Source: Siphonodentalium dalli
Taxonomy: Eukaryota; Mollusca; Scaphopoda; Gadilida; Siphonodentaliidae
Length of the DNA: 64,000 bases
NCBI GenBank assembly: GCA_032622095.1
Contig: CP136069.1
Span: forward strand, 124,887,450-124,951,449
Direction of reading: 5' to 3'
Shown here piece by piece: positions 54,227-64,000 of the stretch; within the stretch, counting starts at the first letter, position 1; the number at the start of each line of letters is the position of its first letter. The notes beneath the pieces are model-generated. The model saw only the letters and a list, made by a program, of their open reading frames with translations. It did no database searches and had not been told where the DNA came from. Position numbers and translations under genes: made by a program.

Positions 54227-54836
54227 CATGGGCAGCCAAATTAACATATACTCAAATATTTGGAGATATCTCTAATTCATTTGGAGATATCTCCAATTAA
54301 TTAGATATATCTCCAAATATTTAGTGATATCTCTAAATTATTTGCACTTCTCCTCAAATAAGTACTTATCCATAACAAAGAAGAGCATTTGGAGATATCT
54401 TTAATTCATTTTTGGATAAGTGGATAAATCGAATATACTTAAATACATTTGTGGATATCTCTAAATGATTTGAAGAGATCTTCAAATATTTGGAGATGTC
54501 TCCAAATAATTGGAGATATCTCCAAATGAATTAGAGATATCTCCAAACATTTGAAGATATCTCCAAATGAATTAGAGATATCTCCAAATGAATTAGAGAT
54601 ATCTCCAAATATTTAGAGATATATCTTCAAATGGTTTTGTGTCCTAAATAGTTAGGGTATGAATTAAACAGCTCTCCAAATCGATTTAGAGATATCTGCA
54701 ATTTATTTGAAGATATCTCCAAATGTACTAGAGATATCTCTAAATATTTGGATATAACTCCAAATATTTAGAGATATCTCCAAATATTTAGAGATATCTC
54801 CAAATATTTGAGTATATGTTAATTTGGCTGCCCATA
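54227..54836. mobile_element. TATGGG-end element filled with TTGGAGATATCTCCAA palindromes
   Basis: The left end is CATGGGCAGCCAAATTAACA and the right end is the complement finishing GGCTGCCCATAG. Both lead into TATACTCAAATATTTGGAG. About twenty 16-bp perfect or near-perfect palindromes TTGGAGATATCTCCAA fill the interior. The ends match those of 19839-20576 (TATGGG(A/C)NGCCAAATT), but the repeated unit is completely different. Confidence 0.85.
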
Positions 54837-55200
54837 GAGGTGTGATCTGTGCTTAATTTTGATCTGGACTGTACTGTAAATTCTATTATTCTCAATGGAA
54901 GGCGAATAACTATATCTCTTAGTTTGCATTCTGATGCATTCTGGATTGACAATGGGTAGAAATCTTGGAATGAATCTGAGAATCTCTATCACTTGGTGGA
55001 CACTCTGTGTCACAGCTTTTCCGTATTATGGTGGAATATATATGTTGTTGGTTGCTCTTCCAAATAGTATGTAATATGTTGTGTATATTGTTATCATGAC
55101 ATTTTATTATTATGTGGGCCTCTAACAGCAAATAATTTGGGTCCTAGGGTAGTTACTGGGTCAAAGTTTAGCCTTACTCTGTTACATTTTTTTCCCGATT

Positions 55201-56059
55201 ATCATCACCCCATGCATCCGGATATGCTCGTAGCGGAAGACATGCTCGTAGCGGAATAACCATATGGCCCGCGATTTGCACACCGTTCACGGTTAGACAC
55301 ATGTTGCACCAAAACCAACACATACCAGTGGTTGACGATGGTGGTACTATTTGTGGCTATAATTTACCCAACTGCACATCAAACTTCTTTAAACATGGAC
55401 GCAGTTTAATCCTATTTTACCGGGAAGTTAGGCCAAAAATTGTGGCAAAATTTGCATTTCTTACATAAAATTACGATTTCTGTGGTAACAGCCCAGACAA
55501 TATAGTCTTTGCATACATTGCTATTTCCGCGGACATTCCCTTAATATAATAGACAACATTTTCTGTCATGTTTCTACATTTTCCATAGTAAAAAATAACC
55601 ATATATTCAGGTCATAGCAAGAAAATATGGCATGTCTATAGCAGTGGTTTTATGTTTGCTATAGACATGCCCCAAAATCAAGTGAGTGCCTCCATGGAAA
55701 CTAATTTTTCGGGCACTTATATGATTGACATTGCAAACATGTCCAGTTCATTTTGAAGCTAAGATATCATACTTTGAGAGACTGTATGTTATATAATGTG
55801 TCAATGCAAAGATTCATTAAAATTTGATAAAACTTACATCGAGTAAGTATTTCAGGTCATAATTTTCGTATAAAACCCGCTCATTTCTGTAGACCGATTA
55901 TCGCTGTTAACGTTTAAAAAAAATCAAGGTAAAATAAACCGTGTTTTTATGAAATATCTTACGACAACTAAAGACGATGTGCAAATGGCGGGCCATGTGG
56001 TTATTCCGCAACGAGCATGTCTTCCGCTACGAGCATATCCGGATGCATGGGGTGATCAT
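55201..56059. mobile_element. 859-bp element with CCCCATGCATCCGGATATG ends
   Basis: The inverted ends are about 80 bp: ATCATCACCCCATGCATCCG, GATATGCTCGTAGCGGAAGA, CATGCTCGTAGCGGAATAAC and GGCCCGC. The interior has one smaller hairpin (GGCATGTCTATAGCA / TGCTATAGACATGCC at about 55630-55670). No coding potential. Confidence 0.8.
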
Positions 56060-56345
56060 GGGATGGGGGGAATGAATCCTATATAAGTGATGTCATTGTT
56101 ATTGGATTTTAACATGTGATGTGCAATTTTGTAGGTATTTGGACACTCTATCCACTGATGGCAAAAATACATGTTTTCATATGTCTTCCGCTACGAGCAT
56201 ATCCGGATGCATGGGGTGATCATGGGATGGGGGGAATGAATCATATATAAGTGATGTCATTGTTATTGGATTTTAACATGTGATGTGCAATTTTGTAGGT
56301 ATTTGGATACTCTATCCAATGATGGCAAAAATACATGTTTTCATT
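56018..56345. repeat. 164-bp tandem duplication
   Basis: Units 56018-56181 and 56182-56345 differ at only a few positions (ATCCTATAT versus ATCATATAT, GGACACTC versus GGATACTC, CCACTGATG versus CCAATGATG). The duplicated unit includes the right end of the preceding element plus unrelated flank, so it arose after that insertion. Confidence 0.85.
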
Positions 56346-56447
56346 GATGACGTCACCAGAAATCAAAAGGTCATACAACAGTGATAAAAACACAAATATA
56401 ATAGTCTGGGAGCTGATATGGTACCCCTGCACCCCCGACCGCAGTCC

Positions 56448-56935
56448 TTAAAGGTACTCAATCCGTAAAGAGGGTCCCCATCTCAACAGATTCCAACAAC
56501 AACAATCCGATCAGAGGGTCCTATATTACTATTTCTTTGGCTTTGGGGGTAAAAAATATTTGATTCGAGTCGAGGAACCCATCAAACAAAGCTCAGAGTT
56601 ATTAGATATTGATTTTTGAAATTTATTATGTTCTCGAGATGAGTACTAATAATTGCCGTGAATTTCGTATCCTGCTCGAGATTTTTACACCAAAACTCTA
56701 TTCAAACAGACAAGGATGGATAACTCTAAAATCAAGTGGTAATAATCACGCAATTTTGACTGAGATCTGGGCCAGAAAGTATTCCCGATAATGAAAAATA
56801 ATAGATTTCTAAAATTGATATCTAGCAAATCTGAGCTTTGATGGGTGACATCCTCGACTCGAATCAAATATTTTTGACCCCCGAAGCCATTGAAATAGTA
56901 ATTGAGAGGAGTTTTATCGGATTGAGTACCTTTAA
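56448..56935. mobile_element. complete AGGTACTCAATCCG MITE, TTAA-flanked
   Basis: TTAA-AGGTACTCAATCCGTAAA at the left, ATCGGATTGAGTACCT-TTAA at the right. The inner order is as in 3116-3551. A fragment of the AGCTGATATGGTACCCCTGC-type MITE precedes it at 56409-56440. Confidence 0.85.
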
Positions 56936-56977
56936 CTTTACCCTACTCGTGTTCTTCTTTATTATATCGATCAACTC

Positions 56978-57497
56978 TTAAAGATGGATTATCTCTTTAA
57001 ATAACACATAAAATATAAAAATAAAATAATAGATATGATCTGAAGACCAATGTCCGGAAAAGCTTCTATTAATATTGATTTTATTTCGAATATTAAATCG
57101 GGCCCGTTTATGTTACTATTTTTAGAACCGACCATTCGGATCAGACCGTATTGCGATATAGAGCACTGGGCTGTTCCTACGGCTACGCGATGAATGTCAA
57201 ATATCACAGATTGGTTGTTTGTATTGTTTTGTTCCAGAGATATAAGCGATAATGAGTATAATTAACGTTTATTTGTGACAAAATTGCACAATATAATTTC
57301 TGGTCTCTGTTAACAGTAACTTACCACTATTGTTCGTTAGCTGAACAAACACACCTTTTTAGACCAGAAAATATTCGAAATAAAATTAATATTAATCGAT
57401 AGAAGCATTTCCGGACAGGAGTCTTCGATTCAAATCTAATATTGTATACCCCGGTAATTATATAATACATGTTTACAAAGAGATAATCCACCTTTAA
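56978..57497. mobile_element. TTAA MITE with AAGATGGATTATCTCTTT ends
   Basis: TTAA-AAGATGGATTATCTCTTT and AAAGAGATAATCCACCTT-TAA. The arms share TGTCCGGAAAAGCTTCTATT and TTTTATTTCGAATATT in inverted order. It sits 42 bp from the preceding TTAA element. The open frame at 56989-57207 is derived from the element. Confidence 0.8.
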
Positions 57498-57599
57498 GCA
57501 CTGTTAACACGAAATGAAAGTGTCAATGACACTGTAGCTCAACTTAGGTAGGGGAATAATTTAATGGTTTACAGTAAATGGAGAAATAGGAAAGATGCT

Positions 57600-59425
57600 G
57601 ATTGAAATGTCTTACCTGTGCCAAAGGATTTAGTCATGCAAAGAGTTTTTTGACCGAACGACCCCAAAATGACTCGTTCCGATCTACATGTCAATATTAA
57701 CATCCATGACAAATTTCATGATGATCAGACGAACAGTACGACCTGTAGCCCGCCTGCGCCAATGGATTTAATTTTGAAATCCAAGATGGGCCACCAGTGG
57801 CCATGTTTTTTGGTCGAATGACCACAAAATGACTCGTTCCCATCTACATGTTAATGGGAACAGCCATGACAAATTTCATGTAATTCCGACCAAAGCTACG
57901 ACCTGTAGCCCGCGGGAAAGGATTTAGTCATGCAAATAGTAAAATCCAAGATGGCTGCTGGCGGCCATGTTTTTCAGCTGAACGACCCCAAAATCACTCG
58001 TTCCCATCTACATGTCAATATTAACATCCATGACAAATTTCATGATGATCAGACTAACAGTACAACCTGCAGCCCTCGCCAATGGATTTAATTTTGAAAT
58101 CCAAGATGGCCACCAGCGGCCATGTTTTTTGGCCGAATGACCCCAAATCACTCGTTTTCATCTACATGTCAATGTCAACATTCATGACAAATTGCATAAA
58201 GATCAGACAAAGGGTACGATCTGTAGCCCGCGCCAAAGGATTTAGTCATGCAAAGAGTAAAATCCAAGATGGCTGCTGGTGGCTATGTTTTTTGGCTGAA
58301 CGAACTCAAAATGACTCGCTCCCATCTACATGGCATTGTTAACATCCATGACAAATTTCATGAAGTTCCGAGCAAAGCTACGACCTGTAGCCCGCGCTAA
58401 AGGATTTAGTCATGCAAAGAGTAAAATCCAAGATGGCTGCTGGCGGCCATGTTTTTTGGCCGAACGACCCCAAAATCACTCATTCTCATCTACATGTCAA
58501 TATTAACATCCTTGACAAATTTCATGATGATCAGACTAACAGTACGACCTGTAGCCTGTGCTAATGGATTGAATTTTGAAATCAAAGATGGCCGCTGGCG
58601 ACCATGTTTTTCGGCCGAATGACCCCAAATTAATTTGTTCCCATCTAAATGCCATTGTTAACATCCATGACACATTTTATGATGATCAGACTATATATAC
58701 GACATGTAGCCCGTGCCAAAGGATTTAGTCATACAAAGAGTAAAATCCAAGATGGCTGCTGGCGGCCATGTTTTTTGGCCGAATAACCCCAAAATGACCC
58801 GTTCCCATCTACATGTCATTATTAACATTCATGACAAATTTTATGATGATCAGACTAAAGGTACGACCTGAAGCCCGTGCTAAAGGATTTAGTCATACAA
58901 AGATTAAAATCCAAGATGGCTGCTGGCGGCCATATTTTTCGGCTGAATAACCCCAAAATGACTCGTTCCCATCTACATGTCATTGTTAACATCTATGACA
59001 AATTTTATGATGATCAGACTAAAGGTACGACCTGTAGCCCGTGCTAAAGAATTTAGTCATACAAAGAGTAAAATCCAAGATGGCTGCTGGCGGCCATGTT
59101 TTTTGGCCGAATGACTCCAAAATGACTCGTTCCCATCTACATGTCAATATTAACATCCATGATAAATTTCATGATGATAAGACGAACAGTACAACCTGTG
59201 GCCCGTGCTAATGAATTAAATTTTGAAATCAAAGATGGCTGCTGGCAGCCATGTTTTTTGTCGGAATGACCCCAAAATGACTCGTTCCCATCTGCATGTC
59301 ATTGTTAACATTCATGACAAATTTTATGATGATCAGACTAAAGGTACGACCTGAAGCCCGTGCTAAAGGATTTAGTCGTACAAAGAGTAAAATCCAAGAT
59401 GGCTGCTGGTGGCCATGTTTTTCGG
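57600..59425. repeat. satellite block, about eleven units of roughly 160 bp
   Basis: Each unit runs CCAAGATGGC(T/C)GCTGGCGG, CCATGTTTTTTGGCCGAA, TGACCCCAAAATGACTCG, TTCCCATCTACATGTCA, TTAACATCCATGACAAATTT, CATGATGATCAGACTAA, GTACGACCTGTAGCCCG and AAAGGATTTAGTCATGCAAA. Unit starts are near 57775, 57950, 58097, 58260, 58426, 58580, 58744, 58907, 59070, 59225 and 59390. Alternation of TCATGCAAAGAGTAAAATCC and GGATTTAATTTTGAAATCC junctions suggests a two-unit higher-order repeat at the left. Confidence 0.88.
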
Positions 59426-60979
59426 CAAGTGGAAAAAATAACTATTTTTCACTTATATTTTCTAGATTAGTTTCTGCTGTTTAAGAATTGCGACTTTATT
59501 TAGTGTATTTCCATGTGTATGCCTCACTTATATTGCACAATTCTGCTCATTTCTTGTTGATTTATGACTAGAATCCCAATGGTGATATTTAGTGAAATTT
59601 ATACTGCGTTCCGTAAAATTAATTTTTTGAGGGATTGGAAGAGGCTGGGTGGGACCCACAGAATGGCATATTTCATTGCTCCAATAATCAGTTTACTTAT
59701 GATTCTAATGCACTTAGGCCAATATACCCCCGGAAACACCACATATTTGCGGGGGGTTATTCATTCAATAACCTGTCGCAATGTATAGTCCGGTTCACCG
59801 CTTCAATGTTAGATATTCCTACGCGCCAATATTGCCGTTAGCTGAATTCCTAACATCGGCCATGCCCAATCCAGCACCGATCACTGTTCCGTTTCACTCC
59901 ATGACGTCACCCTTACGCAATACACGCCGGTGACGTTACGGAGTAGATTATAGAGTTGGCGCCCTTGCTACTGACTTCCGTTACTAGCTCGTTGCTATAT
60001 AAACAAACCAGCGATGCCTCTTTTGTCGAAAATTGACAGTCAGTACATTCGCGCTGTATACATGTACTTTCAGAAAATACAAAACACCACACCGTTATAT
60101 TCCACCAATGTCAGTGTCTCGATATCATTTTGACCAAATTTCTTGACATGAAACCGCGAGATACGGCGTGAAATACAACGCATTGAGTAAACAATTTCCC
60201 ATTGTTTTTCAATTCAACTTCAAGTTCGCGGTAAAATCAAAACTTCAATTTGAAAGTGTTAAACATCTGAAAAAGACATCAGGTACATGCAGAAACTAAT
60301 TGTTGTGCATATTTATTTCTATTTGAAGTGGCAATTTTTCATGTTTATCAGCATTTTTAACGATAAGAGCGATGGTAATTGAGGGACTATATTTTATCTA
60401 GCGAATTAAATTTAAAATAAAAAGTCGTGAATTGGCTGAGTGTTTTCTATGGCCGCACATTTCGTTGATAATTACGAGGCATTTGTTTGTCTAAATAACG
60501 TTTTAAAGTTCGAAGAGCATTAGAATGGGGATAACAGTGTGGTGTTTTGTGATTTCGGAAAGGTACATGGCGAATATACTGTGGCAAATACCCGTTAATG
60601 GGCTCCGGCTCCGCCGTCGCCCATTAACTAAATTTGCCACAGTATATTCGCCATGTACCTTTCCGAAATCACAAAACACCACACTGTTATCCCCTAATTA
60701 TTCCAAATTGATGGAATCAAAATTGTCACTTTACCTCAAAATGGCAGCCAAATTGTGGAAAATGGTAGGTATTGCCATAGCGTGCCACGCAGTCAGTAAC
60801 AAGTTGTGGTTGATGAATAAAATTTACTAATATGCATTATATACATTGAATACTGACATTGGTGATGCACATTGGTGAAGTGTTGTAACATGTATTGTAA
60901 CCACTGACATTACCAGAAATATTGCATTCAATTTTAAGTTTGGACCATTTTTAGCATATGTGTGCATGTGTGTGTGCAT
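59426..60979. other. core between inverted satellite blocks
   Basis: About 1.55 kb of unrelated sequence with a strong palindrome at 60527-60694 and a related single arm near 60075-60100 (AAAATACAAAACACCACACC). There is no recognisable gene. Open frames at 59564-59841 are short and unassigned. Confidence 0.5.
60527..60694. repeat. 168-bp near-perfect palindrome, GGGGATAACAGTGTGGTG arms
   Basis: The arms GGGGATAACAGTGTGGTGTT, TTGTGATTTCGGAAAGGTAC, ATGGCGAATATACTGTGGCA and ATGGG meet at a short GC-rich loop, CTCCGGCTCCGCCGTCG. One mismatched patch near the loop (TACCCG versus TTTAG) is the main departure from symmetry. Confidence 0.88.
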
Positions 60980-61995
60980 ACAGGTCTACCTTTGGTCAGA
61001 TCATCATGAAATATGTCATGGATGTTAACATTGGCATATAGATGGGAACGAGTCATTTTGGGGTCATTTGGACATAAAACATGCCCGTCGCCCAGCATTC
61101 TTGGATTTTACTCTTTGCATGGCTAAATCCCCTGGCATTGGCTAAAATGGTATCTTTGGTCGGATCATTATGAATTTTGTCATTGCCATGTAGATGAGAA
61201 TGAGTCATTTTGGGGTCATTCGGCCATAACACGTGGCCGCCAACAGCCATCTTGGATTTTACTCTTTGCATGACTAAATTCTTTGGCACAGGATACAGGC
61301 CGTAGCTTTGGTCAGATCATCATGAAATGTGTCATAGATGTTAACATTGACATGTAGATGGGAACATGTCATTTTAGGGTAACTGGCCATAAAACATGGC
61401 CACTGGCAGCCATCTTGGATTTTACTCTTTGCATGACTAAATCATTTGGCACTGGTGACTAGACGTACCTTTAGTCGGATCATTATGAAATTTGACATGT
61501 AGATGGGAACGAGTCATTTTGGGGTCATTCGGCAGAAAAAAATGGCCGCCAGCAGCCATCTTGGATTTCAAAATTCAATCCATAGCACGGGCTACAGGCC
61601 AGAGTGTTCCTCTGATCTCTGATCTGAATGAAATTTGTTGTGCATGTTAATATTGACATGTAGATGGGACGAGTCCTTTTGGGTCATTCTGACATAAAAC
61701 ATGGCCACTGCCAGCCATCTTCGATTTTATTCTTTGCATGACTAAATCCTTTGGCACGGGCTACAGGTAGTACCTTTGCTCCGATCATTAGGAAATTTGT
61801 CATGGCCGTTGACATTGACATGTAGATGGGAATGAATCATGGCTTTTACTCTTTGCATGACTAAATCCTTTGGCACGGGCTACATGTTTCACCTTTGTAG
61901 GTTCATCCTTTAATTTGCGATGGATGATAATATTGACATTAGATGGGAACAAGTCATTTTGGGGTCATTCGACAAAAAAACATGGCCGTCAGCTT
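60980..61995. repeat. satellite block in opposite orientation, about seven units
   Basis: The same unit as 57600-59425 but inverted: TTTGCATGACTAAATCC, GGTCAGATCATCATGAAAT, GTTAACATTGACATGTAGAT, GGGAACGAGTCATTTTGGGG and CAGCCATCTTGGATTTTACT. Unit ends are near 61110, 61260, 61420, 61570, 61730, 61850 (short) and 62005. Confidence 0.88.
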
Positions 61996-62719
61996 CCATC
62001 TTGGATTTCATTTCTGGCGACAAAACTATATCGTTTGTTTTCCTTTACGAAATTACTCCTAGTTACAACGGGTTACACGTTAGAGCCCTCTTCGTGGAAT
62101 ATGCTTATACCAATAAGTGATGTCACCACGACTTTTTGGGCAAACTGCGAAAATCCCCATTGGTTTCAGTGTTAAATTTTGATCGCAACTGTACCCAACT
62201 GACTGTCCAACACTCTTTGTCTGGTGACAAAATATGTCGCAGAGTAAGAATTACTGTATATACGAAATTTCAGGTTAATTGCGACATTTAATATTTGTTA
62301 CGGTCACGAAAATTTAACGCTCTTTAATTTCTGAAACCCCATTAACAAATAAATAAATATATACGTATGTATGATCTAAACTATGAAAAACGATTTGGGC
62401 CTATACGTGCATGCAGAGGTGGGAGATCCGGTTGAGCAATCACAAACGAATTTCGATTCGGGGTTCTAGTCCATCTGAAGCACGACATACAGATAGACAT
62501 ACAGATTACAGAACAGCCATACGTTGATCATCAGATCATTTCAACGGGAAACGTACATATACGGTATACAAACTTTAGTTTGCACAGTAAGATGCTATAG
62601 GAATTATACGTACCTGTATATAGCAAATATTCCCCATTGTTCCGTGCAGTTTGGGGCCATTCCGACCGAAATTTCCTATCATGAACCGTACGACAAATAA
62701 AATAAATATAAGCAATATT
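61996..62719. other. intergenic, nothing recognised
   Basis: No repeat or coding signal identified. Confidence 0.4.
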
Positions 62720-63108
62720 TAAAGGTACTCAATCCGATTAGTTGGTCCCCATATCATCATATTCCAACAACAATTTTTTTGAAATGCCGCTTCAGTTATC
62801 AGAATCGATTAATTGCCCAAAAATAATGCTAACCACATTCAACTATAGTATAAATCCTGTTATTTATCAACATTTTGTTCAACGAAATTTTGCCGGTTTG
62901 TCAAATATCTGACACAAATAACGCCACTTTTATTTTAGAGTTATCCATCTTCATGCGCAATTTGGTCCGAGACACTCTTCGCGTTGACTTTTACTGGGCC
63001 ACTAAATATTCCAGGTGGTGAAAAATAATACATTTGAAAAATCGACATCTGATCACTCTGAGCTTTGATGAGTGGGTTCCTCGACTCGAATCAAATTTTT
63101 TTTACCGG
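62720..63108. mobile_element. left part of an AGGTACTCAATCCGAT MITE
   Basis: TTAA-AGGTACTCAATCCGATTA, then TTAGAGTTATCCATCTTCAT, TCTGATCACTCTGAGCTTTG and TTCCTCGACTCGAATC. The terminal ATCGGATTGAGTACCT is missing, so the right end is lost. Confidence 0.75.
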
Positions 63109-63159
63109 TGTGAGAAAATTTTGAAATCTGAACAAGAATATTGCAAAATCCTAGCATCT

Positions 63160-63570
63160 AGACTAGCCTCAAGCCTTCCCAGAGTTGGACATTTCAAACC
63201 TGACCAAACTGGGAAATTTCCAACTGATGACAAATCCAATGATAATTAATGCTGACCAAATGTATGACAATATTGTTTTCTTAAATTAACTAGCATTTAT
63301 TGACTGGCCATGGGGGAGGGACCATGACACAAGCTTTCCAAGTGTTGGAAATTTCCAACCTGTCACCCCCTAAGGTTGGAAAATTTCCAACTGATGACCA
63401 TTTTAGTCAAAAAATTTGACAAAAAATATACAAATATTGGTTGAAAAATAATTAATTCCCCCAATAAATTGTTTGAAAATCAACTACAAGAACATTTTCA
63501 ACCTATTGTTGGTGTGAAATTTCCAACTGATGTTTTGGCAGGTATGAAATTTCCAACTGTTGAAAATTTT
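63160..63570. repeat. GGAAATTTCC palindromic repeats
   Basis: About six copies of (G)TTGGAAATTTCCAAC or GAAATTTCCAACTGATG occur over 400 bp, for example AGTTGGACATTTCAAACCTG, TGGGAAATTTCCAACTGATG, GTTGGAAATTTCCAACCTG and GGAAAATTTCCAACTGATG. The unit is again a 14-16 bp palindrome. Confidence 0.65.
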
Positions 63571-64000
63571 GACCAACCCCCAATATACACTGTTGTTATT
63601 GTGTATTCATATGTTATTTGTTCTCATGCGCCTTTCATTCTTTCTTCGAACCATTATCAACTGGTGTAAGAATAAACTGCTTTGGTCTGCTGATAATTGA
63701 TTTTTTTTTTGTCTGGCCTAAACTGACACGACTCATAGTGAATTGTCAATTACCAGAGTACTGCATGATGAGCGCGTGTTCATTATCAGTATTCATGTTG
63801 TGATCACAGTAATATGCGACACGTGACTTCACACAGATCTGCATGCAGATCTACATCAATGTAAACGTACCCTTACCTGTTTTGTCACAATAATCGCTTG
63901 TACCATATTTCACAAAGAAATTCCTGGCAGATTTCGAGAAAAATCCATTTTTAAATACTATAGGAAATTTGGGCAAAACGTGCGTCTGACCCTTAATTGT
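63571..64000. other. right edge, nothing recognised
   Basis: A short palindrome, AGATCTGCATGCAGATCT, lies at 63834-63851. No gene was recognised. Confidence 0.4.

Noticed and set aside
56024..56345. Possible CRISPR-like or regulatory tandem unit
   Set aside because: It has only two long adjacent units without spacers, in an animal genome. It is a simple tandem duplication.

Overview
This is a repeat-dense, AT-rich piece of an animal nuclear genome, probably from a marine invertebrate. A lophotrochozoan or mollusc is my best guess. That rests on spliced genes with short exons and GT-AG introns, and on interspersed repeats of a type I associate with mollusc-like genomes, with blocks such as 'AGCTCACCTGAG' and 'GGCCATAACTCT' at 28.2-28.7 kb. 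Nothing looks bacterial or viral.

Two host genes can be read with confidence. On the minus strand, 4241-1681, is a two-exon tRNA 2-selenouridine synthase (SelU/MnmH family). Its rhodanese domain with a CWRGGKRS motif and its P-loop domain are joined by a splice that completes the first glycine of the Walker A motif; the product is 388 aa. On the plus strand, 33440-50695, are six exons of a pfkB-family sugar kinase that matches ketohexokinase (fructokinase, KHK). All six join in frame and carry WQRGGNASN and [11 protein letters not shown]. The first coding exon was not found. A partial exon of an unidentified protein may lie at the left edge (1-169).

Nearly everything else is mobile or repetitive DNA, much of it palindromic. 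From left to right: TTAA-flanked MITEs (1.0-3.6 kb); a CCATGG-type palindromic minisatellite (5.7-6.1 kb); a giant imperfect palindrome with TA-type ends (6.56-12.85 kb) carrying a TTAA MITE and a truncated LINE; a DNA transposon of about 6 kb with TIRs of about 0.8 kb and a frameshifted transposon-type gene (13.1-19.0 kb); a cluster of fold-back elements built from short palindromic units (19.3-26.05 kb); mollusc-type repeats (28-32.8 kb); the KHK introns, holding a second giant palindrome (34.6-38.8 kb), a 5S rRNA-like sequence and many hairpin MITEs; a GATATC-core palindrome array (53.7-54.8 kb); more MITEs (55.2-57.5 kb); and satellite blocks in opposite orientation around a 1.5 kb core (57.7-62.0 kb).

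The most unusual signal is a set of non-autonomous elements that share an end resembling TATGGGAGGCCAAATT but fill their bodies with different 16-bp perfect palindromes. One uses TTGCGCTTAAGCGCAA and another uses TTGGAGATATCTCCAA. Neighbouring elements with unrelated ends use the same plan with CTTGCTGCAGCAAG or with inverted minisatellite arms. The two host genes serve separate pathways and show no sign of working together. Each has a MITE at or just after its stop codon.
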